NCBI GenBank assembly: GCA_035566435.1
Contig: DATMRF010000105.1
Span: forward strand, 265,629-329,628
Reading direction: 5' to 3'
Source: DATMRF01 sp035566435
Lineage (GTDB): Bacteria > Verrucomicrobiota > Verrucomicrobiia > Limisphaerales > UBA8199
DNA: 64,000 nt
Part shown: in pieces, positions 9,497 to 18,666 of the stretch
How the letters are laid out: each line of letters opens with the position of its first letter
Numbering within the stretch: the stretch's first letter is position 1
Notes under the pieces: model-generated
The model's database searches: none
Told to the model about the DNA's origin: nothing
Seen by the model: only the letters and a program-made list of their open reading frames with translations
Position numbers and translations under genes: made by a program

Positions 9497-10074
9497 ATGT
9501 TTCCTGGCATGGCAATAGACGGGCGTGGCGTTCGCCCCTCCGAAGCCAGTTCTTTCTGCAATTCGGCGAGGGCCTGGCGGAGCCGGTATTTGACGGTGCT
9601 CGTCGCGACACCGAGAGCTTCGCTGGTCTCCTGCAACGTGAGGTCTTGGTAATAATGAAGGTGAACGGTGTCTCGCAGGTCCTGCTCCAATCGCTCCACG
9701 GAGGCATAAACTGTCGTCGCCAGGTCGTTGCGGGCCGCGACTTCCGCCGGCGAGGCCTCCGGCGCTGGACAAGCCGCCCACCATTCAATCGAGCGCGCCT
9801 CGGTGTGGCGGTTCGATCGCCGCCAATCCACATAGACATGATACGCGATGCTATGCAGCCAGGACCCCACCGACGACCGGCCGGCAAACGTCGGCAAGGA
9901 CTGCCAGGCACGCTTGAAAGTGTGCTGGGTAAGGTCGGCGGCGTCAGCGTCATTGCTGCTGAGTCGGCGCAGAAAGGCGTAAATCCGTTCATAAAAGAGG
10001 TCGATCAGCCGGACCGCCGCCGCTTTGTTCCCGCGGCCGGCGCTCTCCGCCAGTTGATTTCCGTCCGGTTCCAT
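9493..10074 (-). CDS. ECF-type RNA polymerase sigma factor
   Basis: 193 residues from the ATG at 10074. The purine-rich stretch GGAATAGGAACAG lies just upstream. Region 2 is at about residues 25-90 (LFYERIYAFLRRLSSN, DAADLTQHTFKRAWQ, VGSWLHSIAYHVYVDWRR). Region 4 is near the C-terminus (LRDTVHLHYYQDLTLQETSE, STVKYRLRQALAEL). Regions 1.1 and 3 are absent, as is typical of extracytoplasmic-function sigma factors. It leads an operon with two membrane proteins, joined by two 4-base overlaps. The natural reading is a membrane-sensed stress response. Confidence 0.93.
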   Translation of the reverse strand: MEPDGNQLAESAGRGNKAAAVRLIDLFYERIYAFLRRLSSNDADAADLTQHTFKRAWQSLPTFAGRSSVGSWLHSIAYHVYVDWRRSNRHTEARSIEWWAACPAPEASPAEVAARNDLATTVYASVERLEQDLRDTVHLHYYQDLTLQETSEALGVATSTVKYRLRQALAELQKELASEGRTPRPSIAMPGNI

Positions 10075-10228
10075 CTCTGTTCCTATTCCTTTAGTCGTTT
10101 GAAAGCGCCTGGGTGGACAAAAAATGTTGAACGGCAAACTCAGCAACCGAACTCGCGGGCGCGGCGCGCCCTGCCTATGCAGAGTTGGTGGATCTGCGAG
10201 CCGGCACCGATGCGGCGCTATAACGAAC

Positions 10229-12220
10229 TCACTCCCGCCGGAGCCACGCCACCAACCCGCCCGCCGGTGCACAGTGAATCTTCAATACATCCTGCGCTGT
10301 CACCACTCTCTCTTCGATTTCCAAATGCTCTCCGTTGACATCGCTGTCGGTGGCATCTCTCCAAAGGCGCAGCCGCCAACGTCCTTTCTTCAGGAACGCC
10401 AGGCTGACGCTTGCGTCGTAAGCGCCGCTGCCCGTCAGTCCGCCCAGGAACCATTCCTGGCCCGACCGCCGCGCGACAACCACATGTTTCGCAACCTCCG
10501 CGTCCAGTGCCCGGGTGTCATCCCAGACCGTCGGCACGATCTTCAGAAAGCCGGCGCCTGCCTGGCCACCGTAGTGGCTCGGATGATCGCAGACGCAGCA
10601 GAGCGGGCTGTCATACACAACAAACAGTGCCAGCTCCGCGGCGCGCGTGCCCTGGACCTGCGCCGCCTTGCTATCGGGCTTGAACTGACTGGGTTGGCGA
10701 TTCAGAAAACCGCCCGGCGTAAAATCCGCCGGTCCGGCCAGGAACCGCGTGAACGGCAGAGTCACCTTGTGCTCAGGTGTGACGCGCGTGCTCCAGCGGT
10801 TATACTCGTTGCCCAGGATGCCTTCGCGCGTGATCTGGTTCGGAAACGTTCGGTTGAAGCCGGACGTCTTGAAAGCCCCGTGGAAATTAACCATCAGGTG
10901 ATGTTCGGCCGCGGCTTTGGTGATTTTCTCGTACCAATTGACCATCTCCTGGTCGTCGCGATCCATAAAATCGATCTTCACTCCCGCCATGCCCCATTCC
11001 TCGTACAGAGCAAAGGCCTTTTTGTAAGCGTCGTTCCTGTCCACATCCGACCAATAGAGCCAAACCAAAAGCCGCACGCCTTTCTCCTTTGCGAAGCGCC
11101 GCACCTCTTCCATATCAACCGACGGGCTGACTTTGGTGATATCCGAATTGGGTTTGTTGAAGGAACCATACCACTGCCAGTCGATCAGTTGGTACGGCCA
11201 GCCCATTTCGGCCGCCAGCTCGATGTAATCCTTGAGCGTCGAGGTTTTCATCTCCACATCACCCGACCACCAGTGGTCCCACGCCATCTTGCCGGGGCGG
11301 ATCCACGACGTGTCAGCAAGCAGGCACGGTGTGCTCAAATTGAGCACCAGGTCGCTCTCAAGCAGGCGCCCTGGCTCTCGTCCGATCATCAGCACGCGCC
11401 AGGGCGATGCGTGCGGAGGTGCCGCTTTCACCAAACCTTGTCCGTCCGGTCTCGGCGCCAGCTTGACATCGAGCGTGACACCTCCCGCAGCGACGGTTCC
11501 GCCTCCGAGCCACATCCCGGCCCAGTCGCGCAGGTCGGATTCGAATACCGCCACCCAGGCCGCCGGTGTCTGGACCAGCAGCGGCAGGCCCACGATCGCC
11601 TCGGGTTTTATCTCGCTCAACCGTCCAGGTTTGAACTCCCATTCCTGCGCACCCTGAAATCCCTTTTCCTGCTGACCGGCAAAACACTGGTAATCCCCGG
11701 CAAAACAGAATTCCGTCGGCTCTCGTCGCAAGAGGAACGCTCCCATCGCCGCCTGGGCAGGCAAAACGTAGCGGAAGGCGACCCCATCATCGTAAGCCCT
11801 GAACTCTACTTCGAAATTTCTTCCCATGCCAACACCCGCAACCTCGCGTAAAGCCAATCGCAGCTCGTTATACCGGTCCCGCACCTCCCGCCGTTTGCCC
11901 CACTTGTTTTCCCAGGCGGAGTTCGCGCCGCGCCGCTGCGTCGTGCTAAGTTCGACATTGGATCCCAGTGAGGCGCCGTCGCTGAACTCGAAGCCAAGCC
12001 TTGACGGTTGGAGCACGGCCTGGTTATCCACCTGGACGGAGTACGTCAAGCGCCCGCGAGCAGCGACTGTCACCTCAATTTTTCCGTCCGGCGAGCGCAG
12101 GCTCAACCCGCCTCGATCACGCTCTGGGCTGGCGGAAATGGCACTCCAGCAGGTTGCCAAACAGAGGGTCAAGCCAAAGCGCCACGAGACCTGGCCTGAC
12201 GACGTAGCCATCCCATTCAT
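10229..12220 (-). CDS. GH97 family glycoside hydrolase, retaining alpha-galactosidase type
   Basis: 663 residues with a signal peptide (about 1-30), so probably periplasmic. GH97 has an N-terminal beta-sandwich (LRSPDGKIEVTV onward), a TIM barrel and a C-terminal beta domain. The KIDFMD motif places Asp417 where the retaining branch has its nucleophile, and Glu472 in GNEYNRW fits the acid/base. Their spacing of 55 equals the Asp415/Glu470 pair I recall for the Bacteroides alpha-galactosidase GH97b. The inverting SusB glucosidases lack that Asp. An alternative ATG lies at 12211. It is divergent from the CII-like regulator gene 84 bases away, which may control it. Confidence 0.9.
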   Translation of the reverse strand: MNGMATSSGQVSWRFGLTLCLATCWSAISASPERDRGGLSLRSPDGKIEVTVAARGRLTYSVQVDNQAVLQPSRLGFEFSDGASLGSNVELSTTQRRGANSAWENKWGKRREVRDRYNELRLALREVAGVGMGRNFEVEFRAYDDGVAFRYVLPAQAAMGAFLLRREPTEFCFAGDYQCFAGQQEKGFQGAQEWEFKPGRLSEIKPEAIVGLPLLVQTPAAWVAVFESDLRDWAGMWLGGGTVAAGGVTLDVKLAPRPDGQGLVKAAPPHASPWRVLMIGREPGRLLESDLVLNLSTPCLLADTSWIRPGKMAWDHWWSGDVEMKTSTLKDYIELAAEMGWPYQLIDWQWYGSFNKPNSDITKVSPSVDMEEVRRFAKEKGVRLLVWLYWSDVDRNDAYKKAFALYEEWGMAGVKIDFMDRDDQEMVNWYEKITKAAAEHHLMVNFHGAFKTSGFNRTFPNQITREGILGNEYNRWSTRVTPEHKVTLPFTRFLAGPADFTPGGFLNRQPSQFKPDSKAAQVQGTRAAELALFVVYDSPLCCVCDHPSHYGGQAGAGFLKIVPTVWDDTRALDAEVAKHVVVARRSGQEWFLGGLTGSGAYDASVSLAFLKKGRWRLRLWRDATDSDVNGEHLEIEERVVTAQDVLKIHCAPAGGLVAWLRRE

Positions 12221-12304
12221 GCCCTCTTTTGGTCGTCCGTCGTCCCTTTATCGAGCCTTTTCTTCATCCTTGCAAACAGAAATCAGTTTTTTCACTGTTA
12301 CGCC

Positions 12305-12844
12305 ATGCAATCACACGAACTCCTGCGCGAAGTCTTTCAGCAGTGCAGTCCGAAGCAGGTGGCCGGCCAACTCGGCCTCTCGCTCTCGATGATTTACAAG
12401 TGGGCGGAACCGCCCGACCAATCCGCCGGGAGCGGCAGCGCCAACCCTCTCGATCGCATCGACGCGTTGCTGCGGTGCAGCAACGACCGCCGCCTCGTCC
12501 AGTGGATCTGTCAGCGCGCAGGGGGGTTTTTCATCCTCAACCCCAAGACCAACAAAGCCCATCCTTCGTACCTGATCCCGGCAACCAACGAAATCGTTCA
12601 GGAATTCGCGGATTTACTATCGGTGATCGCGACCGCCGCAGCGGACAACCAGATCACCAACGCGGAGTCCAAACAAATCCGCGCCCGGTGGGAGGAGTTG
12701 AAGTCCGTGACCGAAGGGTTTGTCGCTTGCTGCGAGGAAGGAAATTTCCTGCCGCTGAAAGAGAAACAGGCCGCCTCCAGTGCCGCCGCGCAAGCTTCCA
12801 GTGGCGCGAAACCGGGCCTGCGTGAGTCAGACCCGAAATCGTAG
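12305..12844 (+). CDS. CII-like DNA-binding regulator
   Basis: 179 residues. The N-terminal half begins MQSHELLREVFQQCSPKQVA and contains a helix-turn-helix (VAGQLGLSLSMIYKWAEPP, about 17-38). The context LDRIDALL, VQWICQRAGGFF fits the phage regulatory protein CII/CP76 family, which occurs as a stand-alone chromosomal gene in many bacteria. The rest is helical, ending in a low-complexity Ala/Ser/Lys tail. There are no phage genes nearby. The shared upstream region with the GH97 gene suggests a local regulatory target, which is inference. Confidence 0.7.
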   Translation: MQSHELLREVFQQCSPKQVAGQLGLSLSMIYKWAEPPDQSAGSGSANPLDRIDALLRCSNDRRLVQWICQRAGGFFILNPKTNKAHPSYLIPATNEIVQEFADLLSVIATAAADNQITNAESKQIRARWEELKSVTEGFVACCEEGNFLPLKEKQAASSAAAQASSGAKPGLRESDPKS

Positions 12845-12878
12845 CTTCGGTGTTCAATCGGGCACCACCCTGCGCGCT

Positions 12879-13781
12879 TCAGCCCAGTCTTTCGCTGCCC
12901 AATTCCACGATAAGGTTCGAGTGTGCTTTGGGCGCCAGCGTGATCTGATTGGAGGAGACGTTGCCTGATTCGACGCACACCATGCGCTGATACTCATCGT
13001 TGCCAAAATCGGGCATCTGCTGCGCCTTGGCAATCCACGGGTTCCAGACCACGGTCGAAATTGAGCCGCGCTTAGCGATGCGGATCTTGCGGCCCAGGCG
13101 AGGATCGAGGATCGCCACGTCATCCGAGGTGTTCAGGTAAATACGGTCCACCTCCGACGCGATTCGAATGGCGTCGCCGGTTTCGACCTTTTGGGCGAAG
13201 TTCGCGACTTTGTCGAGGTAGCTGACGCCCTTCAGGCCGGTAATCGAGATGGCGGTGATATCGCCGATTTCAAAGTAAGTATGAAGACAATTCTCGAAGG
13301 TGAGTGCCTCGTCGATCGATTGGTTGGTGACGACCAGCTCCAGTTTGAGGGTCTCCTTTATGGTGACGATGTAGTCTGCCGTAAACGGCGGGAACGCGGA
13401 AGCCTCCGGGCAATCCGGCAAGCGAAATCGGACGCTCACGCTGCCGTCCGGCGCCGGCACAAATTCCTTGAGGTCCCACGGTTTGTTCCGCGCGAAGCCG
13501 TGCTGGGCCATCCCCTCGCGCGGTCCGAACCATGGAAAAACAACCGGAATGCCACCGCGAATCGGCTGGCCTTCGGTGAACCGGCTGCACTGGCTCATGA
13601 AGAGCAGAGGCGGCTCGTCCTTCTTTCGGAAGTTCGTTACGTGCGCGCCGTTCAGGTAAATTTCCGCCGTGCTCCACGCCGTGCTCACTTCGAGCATCGG
13701 CAATTCCCCTTGCCCGTCGAAAAAAGTGACACGACCGGGGCTGACGCTGGTTTGGGTTTTCTTGCGTTTGCTTTTTGGCAT
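12879..13781 (-). CDS. D-hexose-6-phosphate mutarotase
   Basis: 300 residues from the ATG at 13781 (MPKSKRKKTQT). It is an aldose-1-epimerase-fold protein of the YeaD class, which interconverts alpha and beta anomers of hexose 6-phosphates in the cytoplasm. Typical motifs are present: GGIPVVFPWFG, HGFARNKPWDL, the catalytic His in LHTYFEIGDI, the acidic residue in VVWNPW and DFGNDEYQRMVCVESGN near the end. Length matches the family. It is convergent with the CII-like gene and divergent from the xylose-isomerase-like gene, in a sugar-metabolism neighbourhood. Confidence 0.92.
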   Translation of the reverse strand: MPKSKRKKTQTSVSPGRVTFFDGQGELPMLEVSTAWSTAEIYLNGAHVTNFRKKDEPPLLFMSQCSRFTEGQPIRGGIPVVFPWFGPREGMAQHGFARNKPWDLKEFVPAPDGSVSVRFRLPDCPEASAFPPFTADYIVTIKETLKLELVVTNQSIDEALTFENCLHTYFEIGDITAISITGLKGVSYLDKVANFAQKVETGDAIRIASEVDRIYLNTSDDVAILDPRLGRKIRIAKRGSISTVVWNPWIAKAQQMPDFGNDEYQRMVCVESGNVSSNQITLAPKAHSNLIVELGSERLG

Positions 13782-13897
13782 AGTTCGCTTCTGCTCCGAT
13801 CCGGTGTTACGTCCAAATCTTGTGGCTGTCAATCGTTTTAGGGGGCCGCTTTTTTTGCTGCCATCCACCGCGGCCCGCGCTATGGTCGCCCCCATCT

Positions 13898-14935
13898 ATG
13901 GCGAAAAAACAATATCGTTTCTGCTTCGGCCCCTGGAACATCAGCGAAGGACAGGATCCCTACGGCCCCACGACGCGCCCCGCGCAATCTTTTGATTGGA
14001 AACTCGCCCAGCTCAAGAGGCTCGGTTTCGACGCGATGATGTTCCACGACGACGATGCGGTGCCGGACATCGATGGCAAGTCCGACGGCCAGTTGCGCAA
14101 AGAGGCAAGGGCGCTCAAACGCCGGCTCGACGATGCCGGCGTCGCTGCCGAAATGGTCGCCCCGCGCCTCTGGTTCAGCCCGATGACGATCGATGGCGCT
14201 TACACGAGCAATGACCCCAAGTGCCGCAAGTATGCCATCGAGCGCTCACTCCGCTGCATCGATATTGCCCGTTATCTTGGCACCGACCTGATCGTCCTTT
14301 GGCTGGCCCGAGAAGGCACTTACCTGCGCGAAGCCAAGAACGGTCGGCGCAGTTTTGAACTGCTGGTCACGGCTCTCGATAAAATGCTGGCTCACGACAA
14401 AAGAATTCGCCTCGCTATCGAGCCGAAACCGAACGAACCGATGGACCACGCCTATCTACCGACTATCGGCCACGCGCTGGCCATCGCTCAGTTGACGCAA
14501 GATCCCAAACGTGTCGGCTGCCTGATTGAGTCGGCCCACGCTATCCTCGCGGGGCTCGACCCCGCCGACGAAATCGATTTCGCTATGACGTTCGGCAAGC
14601 TGTGGTCGCTGCACCTCAACGACCAGAACGGATTGAAATTCGACCAGGACAAACCCTTCGCTAGTTCGAACCTCCGGGTGGCGTTTAACCAGGTCCGCGC
14701 TCTCGAACGGAACGGCTACGGCAAGGAAGGCCAATATGTCTGCTTTGACGTGCACCCTTTCCGCACCACCAAGGTCGAACACTGGCTGGCCCACCTGGAG
14801 AACAGCCGCCGGACTTTCCTCCGCCTGGTGCAAAAGGCCCGGACCTTCGACGAAAAGAAGGCCCGCGCCCTGATCGCCAACCGCGACTATGCTGCCCTGG
14901 ACCAACTCGTCCTCGAACATTTGATGGGGCGGTAG
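13898..14935 (+). CDS. Xylose-isomerase-like TIM-barrel sugar isomerase
   Basis: 345 residues from the ATG at 13898 (MAKKQYRFCFGPWN). It resembles the short class I (actinobacterial) xylose isomerases: GFDAMMFHDDD, a metal-binding Glu in LAIEPKPNEP, and the metal-site region SLHLNDQNGLKFDQDKPF. The conserved EPKPNEP loop and HDDD element argue for a true sugar isomerase and not an AP endonuclease. It is shorter than typical XylA (about 390 residues), and the mid-region Lys/Glu pattern was not checked residue by residue. Substrate could be xylose or another aldose. Confidence 0.82.
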   Translation: MAKKQYRFCFGPWNISEGQDPYGPTTRPAQSFDWKLAQLKRLGFDAMMFHDDDAVPDIDGKSDGQLRKEARALKRRLDDAGVAAEMVAPRLWFSPMTIDGAYTSNDPKCRKYAIERSLRCIDIARYLGTDLIVLWLAREGTYLREAKNGRRSFELLVTALDKMLAHDKRIRLAIEPKPNEPMDHAYLPTIGHALAIAQLTQDPKRVGCLIESAHAILAGLDPADEIDFAMTFGKLWSLHLNDQNGLKFDQDKPFASSNLRVAFNQVRALERNGYGKEGQYVCFDVHPFRTTKVEHWLAHLENSRRTFLRLVQKARTFDEKKARALIANRDYAALDQLVLEHLMGR

Positions 14936-14983
14936 CTGACGCGGCTCGGCAGGGCAGGGCGGCAGACCATCGCTCACCGATTC

Positions 14984-16783
14984 ATGGCTGGCCTCTTTTC
15001 CCAAGCAACGCTCGAACAAGTCCGCGCCGCCAATGACATCGTCGATGTCATTGGCGCGTCCCTCCCGCTGAAGCGTGCGGGCGCCAACTTCCTCGCGCTC
15101 TGCCCGTTTCATCGGGAAAAAACCCCCAGCTTCAATGTCAATCCGCAGCGCCAGATTTTTTACTGCTTCGGTTGCCACAAAGGCGGAGACGTCTTCGCCT
15201 TCATCAAGGAATACGAAAGCGTCGATTTTCCTGAGGCGGTGAGGCGCCTGGCCGACCGCGCCAAGATCCCGCTCGAGTATGAACGGGGAGCCGATGAGCA
15301 ACAGTCGCGCTCGCTCAAAGAGAAGTTGCTGCAGATTCACGAGCAGATCACTAGCCGCTGGCAAAATGCGTTGGCCACCGAAGACGGCGGGCAGATTGCT
15401 CGCGATTATCTCGCCAAACGTGCCGTCCCGGACGAAGCTGTCAAGCTGTTCCGCCTGGGCTATGCGCCGGACCTGTGGGACGATACCGTCAACTGGGCCA
15501 AGAGCAAAGATTACGAGTTGGGAGTGGTGGAAACGGCTGGCCTCATCCTGCGCAAAGAGGGCAGCGACCATTACTACGACCGTTTCCGCGGCCGGCTCAT
15601 GTTCCCGATTTGCGATGAACAGGGCCGGGTGGTCGGCTTCAGCGGCCGGGTGCTGTCCGGTGACGAGAAAACGGCCAAATACGTCAATTCACCGGAAACG
15701 CCAATTTTTACGAAGAGCAAAGTTTTCTTCGGACTGGATAAATCAAAGCGCGCGTTGCTAGAGGCGGAGTATGCAGTGGTGTGCGAAGGCCAGCTCGACT
15801 TGATTGCCTGTTTCATGGCCGGGGTGCAGAACGTCGTTGCCCCCCAAGGCACTGCGTTCACCGCAGACCACGCGCGAATCCTGAAGCGGTACGTCGAGGA
15901 AGTGGTGCTCTGCTTTGATTCGGACGAAGCGGGCCAGAACGCGGCCGTGCGGTCGCTGGACCACCTGCTGGCTTCCGGATTGGCCGTCCGGGTTGCTGTC
16001 GTCCCGTCCCCGCACGACCCGGACAGTTTCATCAAGGCTTCCGGTGGCCCGGCGTTCACGCAACTCATCGAACAGGCCGACGGTTTTTTCGATTATTACC
16101 TGAATCGCCTTTGCGCGACGAACGATGTGGCGACCGACAAAGGCCGGCTGGCCGTGCTGCGCGGCATGGCTGAGGCGGTACACAAAGCCGGGAACGTGGT
16201 GCTTACCGACAAGTACGCCCAGAAAACGGCTTTGCGCCTTGGGGTCTCCCCCGACGCGGTGCGTTTAGAGTTCGCAAAGACACCCCGGCTGAGAACCGCT
16301 CCAACCGAGCCGGGCGAGGCAGGAGTCGAACCAACACCCGGCCTGGAGCTACCCTCTGTCCACGAGCATTGGCTTGTGAAACTGCTCCTCCTGCATGACA
16401 ACCTCGTGGATTGGGCGGTCGCGCATCTCGATCCGGGCTGGGTTCAGAATCCGCTGGCCAGGGAAGTGATAGCGCGACGGCTCGAAGCGAACAAAACCCA
16501 GACGTGGACCAGCCTGACTGCTTTCCTGGATCAGTGCGCGTCGCCGGAGGTTCGGAACATGGTAGCCGAGGTCACGGTTCAGGAGCGGCCCCTTCCGAAC
16601 CCCGCCCAGCAGCTTGCCGACGTGGCCCTGCGCTTGCGGAATCAGTTTATCGAGCGGCAGGTCGCAACCTCGGTCCAGCGTGCGAGCCACCCGGACACTA
16701 GCGAGGCAGAGCGTCTCGATTTGCTGCGTCAGCAACAGGAACTGCGCCAGCTAAAGCGCCAGCCGATACAGCCATTGTCTTAG
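14984..16783 (+). CDS. dnaG: DNA primase
   Basis: Makes RNA primers at the replication fork with the DnaB helicase. 599 residues, normal length. The N-terminal CHC2 zinc ribbon uses Cys40, His43, Cys61 and Cys64 (CPFHREKTPSF, YCFGCHKGGD). The catalytic core follows (YYDRFRGRLMFPI, GFSGRVL, KYVNSPETPIF), with the Toprim fold (VVCEGQLDLIACF, LCFDSDEAGQNAA). The C-terminal 130 residues, helical, correspond to the helicase-binding domain. The N-terminal motif NDIVDVIG is encoded by a perfect 29-base palindrome (15028-15056), probably a coincidence of codon choice. Confidence 0.97.
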   Translation: MAGLFSQATLEQVRAANDIVDVIGASLPLKRAGANFLALCPFHREKTPSFNVNPQRQIFYCFGCHKGGDVFAFIKEYESVDFPEAVRRLADRAKIPLEYERGADEQQSRSLKEKLLQIHEQITSRWQNALATEDGGQIARDYLAKRAVPDEAVKLFRLGYAPDLWDDTVNWAKSKDYELGVVETAGLILRKEGSDHYYDRFRGRLMFPICDEQGRVVGFSGRVLSGDEKTAKYVNSPETPIFTKSKVFFGLDKSKRALLEAEYAVVCEGQLDLIACFMAGVQNVVAPQGTAFTADHARILKRYVEEVVLCFDSDEAGQNAAVRSLDHLLASGLAVRVAVVPSPHDPDSFIKASGGPAFTQLIEQADGFFDYYLNRLCATNDVATDKGRLAVLRGMAEAVHKAGNVVLTDKYAQKTALRLGVSPDAVRLEFAKTPRLRTAPTEPGEAGVEPTPGLELPSVHEHWLVKLLLLHDNLVDWAVAHLDPGWVQNPLAREVIARRLEANKTQTWTSLTAFLDQCASPEVRNMVAEVTVQERPLPNPAQQLADVALRLRNQFIERQVATSVQRASHPDTSEAERLDLLRQQQELRQLKRQPIQPLS

Positions 16784-17830
16784 CTACCCGAACAGGACTC
16801 GCTCCGCCACGAGGTGCGGCACGGCGGCGAGATTTGCAGCGCTGCGATTGGCGAGCAGGATCACCGTAAGCTTCCTCTCCGGGAAACGCGCGATGCGCGT
16901 GGTAAAGCCTACAGTCTCGCCGTAATGCCATATTTCTTCCAGACCGCGGTATTCGCCCATAAACCAGCCAAATCCGTACCCCGAGCCCGGGAACTCGGTC
17001 TTGACCGAGGGGGTAAAGGCCTGTTCGAGCAGCTTCCGGGAGACTGGCCGGCTCGTATATAGCCATTGGTCCCATTTGTAGAGGTCGGCGACTGAGGAAT
17101 AGATACCGCCATCGCCAAGCACCGAACTGGTCCGGTTCTGGTCCGTGAGTCCAAACCCTCTCGCTCGGCGCGTATAACCGAACGCCCGGTTCGGCACAAC
17201 TGACAAGCCTTGCTGATAGGCCAGTGTCCCCGTCATCTCCAGTGGGCCGAAGATGTTGTCTTTCAAAAACTGCGCGAAAGTATTCCCCGAGCGCCTTTCT
17301 ACGATGAGAGCCAAAAGGGCATAACCTGAATTACTGTAACGGTACCTAGCACCGGCCGGAAAATAGGTCCTCGCCTGCCGCAAAAGCAATCGGAGGACAT
17401 CCTGGTCGAGAAGCGGTAGCGTAGTGTGCTTGGGGATTATGGTTTCGTAGTCAACCAGCCCGGCAGTATGCGTCAACAGGTGGCGCACGGTGATCTTCCT
17501 GCCCCAGGCGGGGAACTCGGCAAAGAATTCCGGCAGACTCTCTGCAAGCGCCAGCTTGCTGCGTTCAGCCAAAATCAGGATCGCCATCGCGGTGAACTGT
17601 TTGGTCAGTGACGCGAGCCGGAAATTTGTGTTGAGCGCACAAGGGACACCGTCCTCCAGGTTCGCTAGGCCATAACCTCGGGCGACCAGCTTCCGCCCGC
17701 CCTTGATAACCATCACACTCAGCCCGGGAGCATCGCGCCGATCAAATTCCTTAAACAACTCGTCGAACACGGGCGGAAACATAGACCCGCGGAAGAAGCG
17801 CGGAAACCTAAAACCGGCGGCACTCAGCAC
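16784..17830 (-). CDS. Serine hydrolase, beta-lactamase/penicillin-binding class C fold
   Basis: 348 residues. The three signature elements of the family are visible: SxxK (SLTK, Ser74-Lys77), YxN in YRYSNSGYALL, and HxG in HYGETVGF. There is no convincing signal peptide from the GTG at 17830 (MLSAAGFRFPRFF). An ATG at 17782 (MFPPVFDELF) would give a cytoplasmic protein of 332 residues and may be the real start. Members include esterases, D-aminopeptidases and carboxypeptidases. True beta-lactam resistance is unlikely for a cytoplasmic form. It converges on dnaG with no gap. Confidence 0.85.
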   Translation of the reverse strand: MLSAAGFRFPRFFRGSMFPPVFDELFKEFDRRDAPGLSVMVIKGGRKLVARGYGLANLEDGVPCALNTNFRLASLTKQFTAMAILILAERSKLALAESLPEFFAEFPAWGRKITVRHLLTHTAGLVDYETIIPKHTTLPLLDQDVLRLLLRQARTYFPAGARYRYSNSGYALLALIVERRSGNTFAQFLKDNIFGPLEMTGTLAYQQGLSVVPNRAFGYTRRARGFGLTDQNRTSSVLGDGGIYSSVADLYKWDQWLYTSRPVSRKLLEQAFTPSVKTEFPGSGYGFGWFMGEYRGLEEIWHYGETVGFTTRIARFPERKLTVILLANRSAANLAAVPHLVAERVLFG

Positions 17831-17853
17831 GGTGTCGAACTAATCAACCTGCC

Positions 17854-17927
17854 GGGGCGGGGACGGCCACGTCCCCAAGATTACGTCGGAATCGGACATC
17901 ACCCGGGAACGTGGCCGCTCCCGCCCC
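17854..17927. repeat. Dispersed GC palindrome, intergenic copy
   Basis: Two arms of 23 bases, 17854-17876 and 17905-17927, are reverse complements at about 20 positions. The core is GGGGACGGCCACGTCCCC in the left arm. The same core recurs inside the RNase R gene (21968-21990) and the GH172 gene (62385-62404). It sits between the divergent serine hydrolase and glycosylase genes. Confidence 0.75.
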
Positions 17928-18001
17928 GATGCTGGGACCTACGCCGCCGCAGTGTAGGTTCGACATCTCGCGCGCGCGCGGTTATTTGATCCCGACACTC
18001 G

Positions 18002-18622
18002 ATGAAAGCTTTTACGCCGCTTCCGAGAGGGTTCTACGAGCCATCAGCGAGCGTTGTGGCGCCGAGGCTGTTGGGGCACTGGCTTGTCCGTAGCACGCCC
18101 CTGGGTCCGTGCGGCGGACCGATCGTCGAGACGGAGGCTTACTTAATCGACGACCCGGCCTGCCACGCCGCGCCCGGGCTAACGCCGCGCAACCGGGTGA
18201 TGTTCGGCGAGCCCGGCCATGCTTATGTGTATCTGATTTATGGCCTGCACTATTGCGTGAACGCCGTATGCCGCCCCGCCGGGACCGCGGAAGCGATTTT
18301 GATCCGCGCCGTGGAAGCGACGCTAGGGCCTCACTTGCTTCATGGCCGTCGCTCGGTGTCAAGAAGCGAGCACCTGACCAACGGCCCGGCGAAATTGTGC
18401 GAAGCCATGGCGATTAACCGCTCACTCGATGGCGCTGACCTATGCTCCGTCCGCTCGCCCCTCTTTATCGCGCGAAACAAGAGCCTGGTGAAATTCAGAC
18501 GCGAACGCGGCCCCGTGATTGTTACTACGCGCGTCGGCATCACCCGGGCGGCCGAGCTGCCCTTGCGGTTTTACCTGGACCGCAGTCCATTTGTCTCAAA
18601 GCGCGCTGCGCAGTATTCCTAA
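18002..18622 (+). CDS. 3-methyladenine DNA glycosylase (AAG/MPG family)
   Basis: Excises alkylated purines to start base-excision repair. 206 residues, matching the AAG/MPG fold. The active-site element ETEAY is at residues 43-47; Glu45 corresponds to human AAG Glu125, which activates water. Other conserved parts are HAAPGLTPRNRVMFGEPGHAYVYLIYG and YCVNAVC, and the C-terminal TRVGITRAAELPLRFY. The start at 18002 lies at the usual distance from the first conserved block, though no ribosome site is obvious. It is monocistronic, 44 bases before the DUF2959 gene. Confidence 0.94.
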   Translation: MKAFTPLPRGFYEPSASVVAPRLLGHWLVRSTPLGPCGGPIVETEAYLIDDPACHAAPGLTPRNRVMFGEPGHAYVYLIYGLHYCVNAVCRPAGTAEAILIRAVEATLGPHLLHGRRSVSRSEHLTNGPAKLCEAMAINRSLDGADLCSVRSPLFIARNKSLVKFRRERGPVIVTTRVGITRAAELPLRFYLDRSPFVSKRAAQYS

Positions 18623-18666
18623 GGCTTCGCGATTGTCTTCCAGCCCGTTATGTATAAGCTGGCCCC

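Noticed and set aside
10124..11851. 575-codon plus-strand frame opposite the GH97 gene
   Set aside because: The GH97 frame has a signal peptide, family motifs and catalytic residues; the opposite frame has none.
15028..15056. Perfect 29-base palindrome in dnaG
   Set aside because: It encodes the conserved DnaG motif NDIVDVIG, so codon choice explains it; no other copy was seen.
16784..17830. Antibiotic-resistance beta-lactamase
   Set aside because: No signal peptide and no class C-specific context; the fold is shared by many esterases and peptidases.
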